In this document: in pieces, positions 1 through 11,456 of the stretch
How the letters are laid out: every line of letters starts with the position of its first letter
How positions within the stretch are numbered: position 1 is the stretch's first letter
NCBI GenBank assembly: GCA_001586965.3
Contig: LUCW03002264.1
Coordinates: 50,001 to 75,000 of the forward strand
Origin: Sphaeroforma sirkka
Taxonomy: Eukaryota; Opisthokonta; Ichthyosporea; Ichthyophonida
Direction: 5' to 3'
Length of the DNA stretch: 25,000 nucleotides
The notes under the pieces: model-generated
Database searches by the model: none
What the model was told of the DNA's origin: nothing
Seen by the model: the letters and a program-made list of their open reading frames with translations, nothing else
Program-made: the position numbers and the translations under genes

Positions 1-490
1 CAAACAAATTACATATAAAAAAACAAGCCTTTGAGTCTGGATTTTTTTTGGAGTTGGAGTCTGTCATATAAATAAATACATATTTTTAAAATAACTCATT
101 TTAAAAAATAGCCTTGTGAAAAGAACATCTTGGTGTGTATGTACATACATATTTTATATTAAAAAAAATTGATGTATCATTCTAAAACTGACAAATACAT
201 GCATGTTTTTTTTTAAAAATATAGAATATGTACAGTATGTATATACCTAAATAGCGACTATAAAATATTTACTTAAAAAAAACATATTTAATGCTACAAT
301 CACTACCTTTTTTAAAAACAAAAAAGAACATCATGTGATGTTTTGTTTTATACATTGGTGATTCTAAAAAAAATAGCCTCTTGTTTATTCTCTTAGCTGG
401 CCATGATAGGTATAAAAAACAACTTTTTTTCTAAACATTTAACAATTATACAAATTAATAATATGTAAATAGCCGTAGCAAGAATGGCCC
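1..490. other. AT-rich non-coding DNA, no gene seen
   Basis: This stretch is dominated by A- and T-runs and short TA/TG-like words. Both strands are closed by frequent stops and I see no splice-bounded coding segment. Degenerate copies of a word like AAAAAATAGCC near 105-115 and 367-377, each near a GAACATC word, hint at an old loose duplication but do not align well enough to call a repeat. Confidence 0.6.
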
Positions 491-1000
491 GTTGGGCGGC
501 GTAGGCCGTCTTAAAACCCGCAATATTTTGACTTTTGAGAAGAGTAATTTATTTTCAAAAACAAAACAATATCAACCAATGTCAATTTTTTTATCCATCT
601 TCAATATTTTGCGCGCCAAACAACCTATGTTGGCATGTTTCAGACTGGCTCAGCGCCTCAGCCTCTCCCTACGGCCAGAGTCCGAGCCTCAGTGAGTCAG
701 GACTCAGGAGTCGGAGCCTGGGTTCACACTTCACAAGTTCACAATCTCACAAACTCGCAGCGCAGGGAGTCAACATGTCTACAAGAGAAGAGGCTCAGCC
801 GCTCAGGTCTCTGTGTATTTTATAGTACCCCGAAAAAACAAATGAAACAAATACGTATCAATGCAAAACGTACTCTATATTGTTGAACAGCGTTCAGCAG
901 TTCAGGGCCAGGCTTCACGCCTGTAGCAAGTCATCAGTTCAGAATCAGTTCAGCACTCGTATATTGTAGTCTAAATTTAACAAGCCCGGCCCGACCGACC
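491..1000. other. GC-richer island with CAG/GTTCAG words, unclassified
   Basis: Composition shifts abruptly from the flanking A/T-rich DNA. Between about 640 and 800 there are dense CTCAG, GAGTC and TTCACA words. Between about 888 and 955 the word GTTCAG occurs four times. Near 985-1003 lies the GC-rich string CCCGGCCCGACCGACCG. Overlapping short open frames exist here, but none has a recognisable domain and they look like compositional accidents. GC-rich strings of this kind occur at the ends of some hAT-type DNA transposons, but I found no matching inverted partner or target duplication, so no element is called. It could also be a CpG-type promoter region. Confidence 0.3.
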
Positions 1001-1584
1001 GTTTTTTGACTTTTCGAAAATTGAAAGCTGAAAATACGAAGTCCCTACAAGCGATTTTATTGGTTACAAGAATGAGCAAAAAGCGTATACCAAAATACGC
1101 CAATTAATATATATATATATTTCCATGACTCATCGACTAGTGCAAACTAAATACCTAGTTCGCGAATATACGAAGCTTGACGTCATAGCATTTGTGATAC
1201 GTTTTCCCTTTTTCTTGGCTGCAACCGCTAATGACCTGATATTGATTCGAAGGGAAATGTAGGGAAACTTTTTTTAGTAAAAAACATACTTTGGATAGAT
1301 TCTATTGGTTCGATCGACTGAAAGTCAGGATTTTGCGCAAGCATTTTTCATTTTTTGAGTTTTTGAATTTGTAGTGTGGGTTTTTTTGCTGAAAACCCGA
1401 ATCACCCTCGCCCTCAAATAAATGGCTTCAAGAAACATTCATGGGAATCATTACGGTGCACCAAAGAATAAGAATATCCAGAAATATATACAGAACGCAT
1501 TTGCGTCCCCAACCCACTATTAATACTAACCTATACTTGGTATTGTATATACCTATTGTGTGAAGTTTCACTCAAATACACAAA
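1001..1584. promoter_or_regulatory. Upstream region of the bZIP gene
   Basis: No coding signal is seen here. TATA-like words occur at about 1484-1490 and 1543-1549, roughly 100 and 40 bases before the bZIP start codon. The in-frame TGA 24 bases before the ATG limits the 5' extent of the coding region. The assignment as promoter and 5' UTR is inferred from position only; no specific factor site is claimed. Confidence 0.35.
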
Positions 1585-2658
1585 ATGGTGGCTGCGCATA
1601 GAACTGAAAACATCGACTTCAACGAAACTAACCCACCTGTGATACCAGGTTTGCCCATGCCTGACGAGTTAATCAGTCGACAGGCTAAGCGTGCACAAAA
1701 GGGTACTAAAGCACGGCCTGAACAAAACAAGCAAGCAGCGCAGAAGATTAGAAACCGTAAGAAAGCATACGAGAAGTACCTCAAAGATGCGACCGAATTC
1801 TTCACAAGCGAGAATACGTTAGTGCAAAGTAGATTAGATGCGGGCAATGAATATATAGAAGAGCTCGAGTCTGAGGCCCAAAGATTAAGAATACAGATCA
1901 GGGATACGATGGCGGAGTATATGCGGACTGAGGTTGTGGAAGATGAAAATGATAGCACTAGTGATATGTATAGATCGGCATTGTTTGATACGAAATTACC
2001 TACCACAAGTGGGGGTAAATATTCCCATGGGAGTTCAACAAGCAGTGAACATCGCGGAATATCAACTTCAAGGATATTTGGTAGCTGCGACGTACTTAAT
2101 ACACCGATACATATGGGCATAGAGGAGCCGAATGACTATGAACTCAGGATACACGGCAAGAGCAGGGTCTTTAAACCTGACTTGGATCCTGGAGTGGCCC
2201 TCAATCAAGGAGACCGTACATCGTGTGCTACCATAAATATGGCGAGTTCGGTGATTAGTAGTAATAATCCTATAGACTGTGCATACGGCAGTATGTGTTT
2301 GCAGAATGTGGATGAGGAAAGTGACAGCGGTGTTGAAGATCTAGACGACGACTTAGGGTCGGACGTAGAGGTGGATGAAGGCGCCGGGGATTTGGATGAT
2401 GTTGAGGTGGTTGCTACGCCAATAAACCCATTGACTGCTATTGACGGCAACAATGGATATATACCCCAACGTACAGATGCGGGTTCATCCCACTACATGG
2501 ATGCCGGTATGGATATGGATGTGGATTTAAATGGGGATATAGAAACGCAGATAGTGGAAGACTCGGATGATCTGCAGTCGGATACCGAGTACGATGGATT
2601 CAGGTATTTCTACACCCGTAAATCCATCAAGCCTTCTTTAATCATGTCCCGACAATGA
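1585..2658 (+). CDS. bZIP transcription factor with acidic C-terminal half
   Basis: A single-exon gene of 357 residues. The basic region fits the bZIP signature N-x7-R: Asn48, Ala51-Ala52 and Arg56, followed by NRKKAYEKY. Leu66 lies exactly ten residues after Arg56, as in GCN4. Heptads continue through Phe73, Val80, Gly87, Leu94 and Leu101 at d positions, with Leu84, Ile91, Ala98 and Ile105 at a. Asn77 occupies the a position that in GCN4 holds the conserved Asn favouring dimers. A Lys/Arg-rich stretch at about 31-60 should also act as the nuclear import signal. The C-terminal part is strongly acidic (about 244-276 and 322-340) and rich in Ser, a plausible activation domain by composition. 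The start is supported by an in-frame stop just upstream and a good context (A at -3, G at +4). The product should bind DNA as a dimer; its targets and subfamily (Yap/AP-1/CREB-like) cannot be read. Phe and Gly at two d positions are unusual. Confidence 0.88.
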   Translation: MVAAHRTENIDFNETNPPVIPGLPMPDELISRQAKRAQKGTKARPEQNKQAAQKIRNRKKAYEKYLKDATEFFTSENTLVQSRLDAGNEYIEELESEAQRLRIQIRDTMAEYMRTEVVEDENDSTSDMYRSALFDTKLPTTSGGKYSHGSSTSSEHRGISTSRIFGSCDVLNTPIHMGIEEPNDYELRIHGKSRVFKPDLDPGVALNQGDRTSCATINMASSVISSNNPIDCAYGSMCLQNVDEESDSGVEDLDDDLGSDVEVDEGAGDLDDVEVVATPINPLTAIDGNNGYIPQRTDAGSSHYMDAGMDMDVDLNGDIETQIVEDSDDLQSDTEYDGFRYFYTRKSIKPSLIMSRQ

Positions 2659-2998
2659 CATGCGACAAGGAGGATGAATGAATCCTAGTATTACGTTATT
2701 CAACGGAAAACTAAACTAAGACAAGAGAGTCCCTAGTTGTCCAGGACTATAGGCGTAAGAGTGAATATTTGCAATCACTAGAGGATCGTCGCTAGTCGGC
2801 CAGAAATTGATCCGAACAAGCATTGAACACCAAATTACCGTATGGACCGAACAAGAGGTCAAACCACGGCAAGCCACGGCACTATCAAAGAAATCCTAAT
2901 AGGGAACCTTAAAACCAGGGAAGAAGAACGACAACGTCCTATACTTCGCAAAAAAAGTACACGTTAACGCATGAAAATATTATACTGCAGGAGCAGTA

Positions 2999-3027
2999 AA
3001 TAAATAATGAAACATAAAAAAAATAAA
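2999..3027 (+). terminator. Candidate polyadenylation signals of the bZIP gene
   Basis: Two AATAAA hexamers lie about 340-370 bases past the bZIP stop codon. The surrounding DNA is A-rich, so chance occurrence is possible. A T-rich downstream element is not clear. Confidence 0.35.
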
Positions 3028-3482
3028 GAAGACTTGACAGGGGGAATTTTGCAATTGCATGATCGCTCTATTTTGATATCTCCCCCAACATATCGTCGTA
3101 TCCGTATGCGTTCCTCTCTATAGCATTTTTAGAATCTTGGTTCTTAAAACTTACTTCTACCAGGCAGTGAAGGTACCCCTAATAAATCGTTATTCATTCA
3201 TGATGGTGTCAGAATTACACTTCTGACTTCAAATATATTCCTCGGCGGGGCATCATTTAACTTTAATCCAATCATAAACATTTATTTGCCATGTTTGACA
3301 TGCATAGTAACTAAAAAACATTGTGATTTCTGAAATGAGTAATACAGATGGCATATTGTCCGACAATGCATTCATAGTTAATTCATACTATATACTGTAC
3401 ATATGCATGTAATAAGTACTTACAACAACTATGTACAACCTTTTTCATACCGCCTTTGAGCTGTGCATGTACCATATCGTCT

Positions 3483-3611
3483 GTGAACCCAATTCCGTTT
3501 TACATTTATACGGCGTGGCTATGAAATATGAAATAGTCAGTGAGTCCGATTTAGTGAACCCGATTTCGCTATACATTCATAAGGCACGGCTATGAAATAT
3601 GAGATAGTCGC
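3483..3611. repeat. Two-copy direct repeat of ~58 bp, period 71
   Basis: The segment beginning GTGAACCC at 3483 recurs from 3554. Each copy ends in GGCTATGAAATATGA followed by ATAGTC. The copies differ at several positions and are separated by a 13-bp spacer. It lies just downstream of the glycosyltransferase stop codon, within its probable 3' UTR. Function unknown. Confidence 0.75.
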
Positions 3612-3668
3612 ACGTTTTCGTAAGTGTTCAATTTTTTTGTTGTTTCTATTTCATGGTTAGCGCTTGAA

Positions 3669-4749
3669 TCAGCCCTCATCGAGCTTTTTAGTCAGCTCTT
3701 TCGCATCAATCGCCTTGCCATTGGGCTGTGCTTGCTTTGCTGTACATTTCAGCTCATCGTCCATAAACCATGCACCGACTGTCTGTAACGCCTCGATCTT
3801 GCGGTAGAATTTGGACTGTAAGGGATGGAAACAAAGTATTTTAACATATCTTTCCCAGTTTTTATTCATTTTGTATATTTAGACGGTTTTGGTATTGATG
3901 AGATAGCATCTCTGTTTCCGATTGTCAGCTATTTGTAGTTTGTCCTTGTAGCACCAAACTCTAAAGACAGGGACGTTTTGCACCGAACTACATATTTTTA
4001 TATTCTATTGTACACGATTTGGACAGGATTGTGGTGTGCCTACTGTAAATGCTTGTCAAATTACCGATGAATACTGGCCAATCTATGTTTTTGCGTCGGG
4101 TTGTGAATGCTTGTTGCCTGACGTGCGTCTGTATATTCACACTTGCTAGTTTCAAAGTCATGCGCTTGCGAACGTATACGAATGAAATTCACATAACTAA
4201 ATATAGAGATGAACATGCATGGTTGTATCGCAGTAGCAGTTGGTGGCCTCATCAGATGTAGCGTACAATACCCTATGGGGTGAATGACGCGAGAACAACC
4301 CTGAACAATTTTGCTACAAGTAAAGCAATCTTCCAACTAAATACATTCCCTGCAAGCCTCCTACATAGATATCTGAGAATATGCTTCAAGAAAGACGTGC
4401 CTAAACTTATTTAGACACGTGCAAATAGGTATGGAAAAGCCGTAAGTGGGACCAATACCTTCATATAGTTAGCATGTAGCATCACGGGGGCGTCATCGCC
4501 AAAGACTCGCCTATACCTAGTATTCGCAAGAAAGTAGATTCCGCCGTTCGGAAAGTCTCTGGGATGGAAGTAACACATTTTGACACCTCCTGGTGTTATG
4601 CGTTCCCTTTTGCCTGACGTTCCTTTACTCTCCACTGATAAGCAAAAAAAAATTGGAGGGTGAAAAGTTCTGTGAGCCATTATATAAATACGATACCTAA
4701 GTAGATATGTTTGAATGTATGTATGTATGTATTATGTGTACTTGTATAC

Positions 4750-4782
<33 letters not shown>

Positions 4783-4809
4783 TTTATGTATGTCTGACTA
4801 TATATATAA

Positions 4810-4843
<34 letters not shown>

Positions 4844-7800
4844 ATGTGCGTGTGTGTGTGCGTGTGCGTGTGTATATTTTTGCAGTTTACACCATGCATC
4901 CCCTTTCAATTACCAACCCGTGTAGACTTAGTCCGCCACATACGCATACATATCTACATCATCAGTCACTTTTTGTTACATCAAGTGTCTGCATCGACGT
5001 ACCTAATGGAGACCCATCCAAATCAGACGGGTAATAGAAAGGTGTATTTGTTCTGGGATCGAAAACGTGGTAGTCTTTGTACTCCACCAGGCGCTTGAGA
5101 GCCGTTCGGAGTGCCTGCTGCTCTCGCGTCCCCTCTTCACAGTTGAACGCCTCAAGCCACGCATCGTACAATCGCAACACAGGGGTAGATGGTTTGACAA
5201 AGTATACACCACAGTTAAAGCTGTTGTGTTCCCCTCGGAACTGTTCGTAGTCGAAGACGTCCTATAAGGGAAAGCATGCGTGGTGCATTCGTGGTGAGAT
5301 CGTGTTGTTTGCATCACGTGAGCTTGAGTGTTTGGGCCTCATATCGGGTGCGAGCTGCAGGTCATACGTCCACAAAAAGGCATCGCACAGTCGCACAGAA
5401 GCGGGATGGGGATCTGAGACCACAAGGCCCAATGTGAAGCATACAGTCGAAATAAGTACGGCTTGGACATAAACGCAGACTTGCTACTATTACTTTTAAC
5501 ATTTAGTAGTCTGGCGCCCACGCCTTCCTCGATTGATAAGAAGTATAATGCAATGGAGTGTCGACCTCTGCTTGCTGGCGAGGGCAATCCATCTCAGGAA
5601 AGTTAAGCCGCTCTGCCATATAGAACATGCATTGTGTGCGCCACTTGGTAGGCGCTTTCTTTTGAGTCCTGTGGCCATTCGCCCGTACCTACACTCGCAT
5701 GTGCTTAAATGTGTTGTGTGCAACTAATCCCCTTGCACCTCAAAAAATAGTGTGCGTGCTTGTGCATTAAAGAAAACTATCTAGAAGTACCTTTGGATCG
5801 GGCTGGAACTGCATGTCGCATTGGTTTTTCAGTTGAACACTCTGTGTGATGCTCCTTAGTACGGCCGTATCCGCGTCGGCCACCATAACTTCATACCCCA
5901 AATCAAGAATTGCACGCACTGTGCTGAGCTGAATTCCAAACCAAAAAAGGGTGTCATAGTGAAATTCAGGTCAATACAATATTCGATTTCAAGACAAAAT
6001 TCGATAGGCGCAGTTCCGGACGACAAACGGGACACATTCACAATCGTGTTTTCGGACCTCGGAATCATACTGCAGTGTTTAAAAACAGCATGGCGAGTTA
6101 CGCACGCGGAGAAGCGCCGAATGTTGGCCCACCACTTATGTGGGTTGAATCTGCCAGAGTATGTGTCTCACTCATGTCGTCTCCGAGTGGGCGTGTGCAT
6201 TAACCAGCAACGGCGACCAGTGCACGCGGGGTGAGATTGTTGAACGTGAATTGTCTGCTCACAGCACAACCGCACGCGTAGCTGGTACATTCTGGGGAAC
6301 AACCAAGCCAATCCAACTATAAAGACCACAGAGTGCCGGCATGAGCAACAAACTATATTGCACAGGTTGGCATAAATCGTGTTTTTATGTTCCAAGCTTA
6401 TGTGTGCATATGTACAACCAACGAGTCACACACACGAATTATCATGCAGTCCATGCATGTCATGCACACCTTGATATGCATCAGGTTCCGCCACACGAGC
6501 TCCTTATTCTCATCGTCCAGGGCAAAGTTTGAGGTCATATTATCGCCCAGCAGCGTAGTGTCATAGTACGAGTGCGGGCTCTTAATACCGAATGTCTTAG
6601 CCACATCATCCGCTGTGATTTTGTCGTACGCAATGACTATCCAATTACTGTGGTGTCGCTGCAGAACAAGACAACAGACAATGCGATGGAATCGCAAGTA
6701 TTAAACGTTTTCTCAAGTATGTAAAAGTGCGCCCTGAGATATTTAGTATCGTCTGTGATGATAGTTTAACGAATAGATAGGAGAGGTGCATTGTGATGGG
6801 GAGGTCAGAACCCAAAAGCACTCCACCTGGCCTAGACAGTTTCATGTGGCAAGTATGGCTCGGTAATGTATTCTTTCGCGTCTTGCAGTTGCGACCTTGG
6901 ACACAGTTGTATGATTCGCGGTATGTAATCTCGACATATGTACCCATTATAATCCACAGTAAGACTGGATACGTTCCGTTTTCTCCTCTGGGAAACGTAC
7001 TTGAAGATTACTAATGAGTCTAAACTCAAGAAACTTTACATGATATCATATCTCCGGCATTTTCGCTGTGATATAACCATCATACCTTAAGCGAGCATCC
7101 GAAATTTCTCAACAATATCCTCTGGTTTTCCGATGCAAACGTGACAATGATCATATTGTCTATAGCCCTCTCTTTGAGGAGATTCTTGAGTGTCTGTCCG
7201 TTTCTGTCGAACTGTGAGCGATGTGAAGCCACGGCGAATGATTGTTTCGTTAGTCTTAGTCCTCCAGATGCTTTTTTGTGCATTTGTGTTTGCATAAAAT
7301 AACACAATATATCAACATGTATCACAGATAAATCCGTTTCAAACAACGGAATTGGTTGTGTGTCCAATGATGCCTGCAGCGTCGTAGGCCAGGTATCATA
7401 ATGCACGCCACCAAGTGCAAGTGACACATTTCATACAAATCACCACAATCTGCCTATTCCTGAGAAAATGAAGCAATCGCCCTGTGCAGCGTTTGTACTT
7501 AGGCATATTCCTGTTTAATAGCTTGTCCTAGCATTGAATACTGCAAGCTAGTCACGGCTTAACGGAAACTCCAGAGCATGGGTCACGCGAACATCACCAG
7601 ACGTGGAATACAATTTGATATTGACGAAGTCCACATTACATCCATAATCTCAGCTCATGCTGTACAACGGAATACGACATCACCCTACGAGGGCCAAACC
7701 TTGTCGAATGACTTCTACTGAAGACATGCAGCTGAGAGAGCCCCGATACCAACCAAACATCCTAGACCAGGCAGTCTCAACAGGCCCAGAACGCAAGGTT

Positions 7801-8705
7801 TCTATACATCACGTAACATAATAACACGACATCTGCGATATCAATTGTGGCATAGTACCTTCCGCTTCTGCAGTTGGTGTTCTGGGGCGACCGGGTGGCA
7901 CGGCAGTGGCGGTGGATTTTTCAGAGCCTCTCGTTCAGCCTCAGAGAGAGCTGGCGACCAAGGCGCCAACGGTAGTCTCTCTCTCATCCTGATTGTTTCT
8001 GATTAGGTGCATACAAACGTAGCAAACTCTGAGAAGTGTGGCCACGAGCCGTTCACTTCGGGCTTGATCAGTGATGGAAACACCAATGATCTCATATGTC
8101 CTTGGACAGGAAACCATTTTACTGCTATTTACAGAATGGAAGCACGATAATATTTACACCCCTCACACGCGGAAACATTGTTGCAAGATTATTTTTGCGA
8201 ATAAGTTCATGCGATGCATATGGTCTCGAGGCTCTGAGGCATCAAATGACCTGGCAATGGAATCCATCATGACTACTCCTCGTCATGAGCTCGTCACGAG
8301 TCAGGTAAGTCCGTGCAAGAAAATTAGTACGATATACACTCGAATATACCTGATACGGGCTACCATAATCAAAGACGCAGGATCATAACAAACTCTGCAG
8401 ATGTAACACACAGGTGCATATGGTACTTTGCTACTTTCATTACTATATAAAGCAATTCGTATTATCTCTATATAAACCATGGTGAAAAACACGTACAGAT
8501 ACAACACATAAACAGACATATCTGATGTATTACCTACTCTCCTGTATTTGTATACAATAATCAGAACCAGAAACCCAATAAGCATCACGGATCGGCGGTC
8601 TCTCAAAGTACGATGCACAAAGCGGATAGACCTAGCAATCATTGAGCGAACACTACTCGAGCGTGAAGACTGATAAGACATCTGTGGCGATGACTCCCAG
8701 GGCAT
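3669..8705 (-). CDS. GT77-like nucleotide-diphospho-sugar transferase, type II Golgi membrane protein (8 exons)
   Basis: I assembled eight exons on the minus strand: 8705-8534, 7998-7859, 7211-7086, 6658-6470, 5928-5791, 5261-5003, 4589-4459 and 3815-3669. Together they make 1302 nt, 433 residues, and every junction is GT-AG with matching phase (1,0,0,0,0,1,0). Residues 1-38 are a Ser/Arg-rich cytosolic tail. About 39-52 (SVMLIGFLVLIIVY) is a signal anchor, and a Pro-rich stem follows to about 104. The rest resembles the Nucleotid_trans domain (PF03407, GT77): a strand at NMIIVTFAS, then GYEVMVADAD with Asp227-x-Asp229 as the metal/nucleotide-sugar DxD, then the CDMQFQPD strand. Further on come NCGVYFVKPS and the EQQA helix (compare D-Q-x-A in the family), and near the C-terminus a LHANYMK segment (His380, Asn382). 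One N-glycosylation sequon (NMT, Asn186) is present. It should transfer a sugar from a nucleotide sugar in the Golgi lumen; donor and acceptor cannot be told. The Trp that often follows the DxD in this family is replaced (DTAVLRS). An ATG at 8681 in the same frame is an alternative start. Confidence 0.88.
4708..4873. repeat. Compound GTAT / TA / TG microsatellite in a glycosyltransferase intron
   Basis: Runs of the GTAT tetramer (main block 4753-4792) pass into a short TA run (about 4801-4822) and then an imperfect TG run (4821-4873). The block lies wholly within the intron between exons 6 and 7 (4590-5002). Antisense and sense open frames here are by-products of the repeat. Confidence 0.9.
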
Positions 8706-8769
8706 CCGCCGACTGGCAGAAAGCCTGCTTTCAAGTGGTATAAAATATCATCATGCATTGAGACACATC
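8706..8769 (-). promoter_or_regulatory. Presumed 5' flank of the glycosyltransferase gene
   Basis: A TATTTTATA-like word on the minus strand lies about 35-45 bases before the first ATG at 8705. In-frame reading upstream meets a stop at once, so the ATG at 8705 is the first available start in this exon. Assignment as a promoter is inferred from position. Confidence 0.25.
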
Positions 8770-10690
<1,921 letters not shown>

Positions 10691-10740
10691 TGATCTTGTA
10701 TCGGGTAACATATATATATATAATGTACCAGTACTTGGGC

Positions 10741-11456
10741 TATGTGGTAGCCTTATAAGTGCTTAACGCGCCGCTTAATTTCTTCAGAACACAAACTTGC
10801 GCATATAAAAATCGTACCTGGAAGTCATAGTGTGTGACAGCTTGACGTTGTCAGTGTAGTGAACTGGCTTTAGTTTAGGCTTATGAATTGCGTTGCCTTA
10901 TCTCCCAAATATCTCTATTGGTTTTCAAAACGTGAGAGGTGTGTGGAATTTCGATACTTCCTTATCCTTATGTAGTGTGTTATTGCATAGACCAAAAAAT
11001 TGGCAGCCTGTGCCTTAGTACTGAAAGGTCAGGCACCAGGCAAAAGGTATAGAGTGAACACTTGGATTGAGTACAAATAGAAGGCTATAGGAGCCTACAA
11101 CAAGTTTATGATGTATTTCTCTTGCGTACATCCAGTGGTATTGCATCGGCCTGAGCTGTGAGCATCATATTTACACAAAAATGCATGAAATTGTTACGTC
11201 ATGCACAAATAGCCATAGATACTATGACGTATATCTGTTTTGTGGGGCTACGAACATTTATTTTAAAATTTACATATGTAACTTACGAGAGTCCAGAATC
11301 CCAGGATCATTATATAACGTTTAGTGCCACCCCCCCACTCCATTATAACGTTTCGTTTTTTAGAATAATACCTTATCACAATATACGACTATAGTCATAC
11401 ACATATCGCCGAGTTTTGAATCTAGTTCTGATTACATAGGAGAAGATCGTCCCATC
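10741..11456 (+). promoter_or_regulatory. Upstream region of the methyltransferase gene
   Basis: Apart from the possible minus-strand exon at 10818-10897, no coding segment is seen. This unique-sequence stretch between the AT-rich block and the first ATG at 11457 should contain the methyltransferase promoter. An acceptor-like ACATAG at 11434-11439 sits just before the ATG. It leaves room for an unseen upstream exon or a 5' UTR intron, though the coding frame needs neither. Confidence 0.35.
10818..10897 (-). other. Possible orphan exon, unrecognised
   Basis: The minus strand is open here for 26 codons and contains KPVHYTDNVKLSHTMTS, with amino-acid and codon composition like the real exons. 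It ends at a good donor (CCAG followed by GTACG). No start codon is present and the only possible acceptor (ATAAG at about 10897) is weak. I could not find partner exons: downstream on this strand lies the AT-rich block. It may be a remnant, a 5' exon joined across the AT block, or chance. Confidence 0.22.

Larger units (their letters stand above)
2659..3668. other. Convergent 3' flanks of the bZIP and glycosyltransferase genes
   Basis: No gene is seen. The bZIP gene runs in from the left and the glycosyltransferase gene from the right, so this is a tail-to-tail spacer. AATAAA signals on the plus strand at 2999-3004 and 3022-3027 are candidates for bZIP polyadenylation. A TTTATT at about 3282 gives an AATAAA on the minus strand, a weak candidate for the glycosyltransferase transcript. 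The spacer also contains the two-copy repeat at 3483-3611. Confidence 0.5.

Noticed and set aside
535-886. Overlapping plus-strand open frames of 67-96 codons in the compositional island
   Set aside because: Several frames are open together because of composition; none has a motif, splice context or good start context.
1572-2120. 182-codon minus-strand open frame opposite the bZIP gene
   Set aside because: It is the antisense of the bZIP coding region, has no domain, and its apparent Ser/Leu richness follows from the complement of the sense codons.
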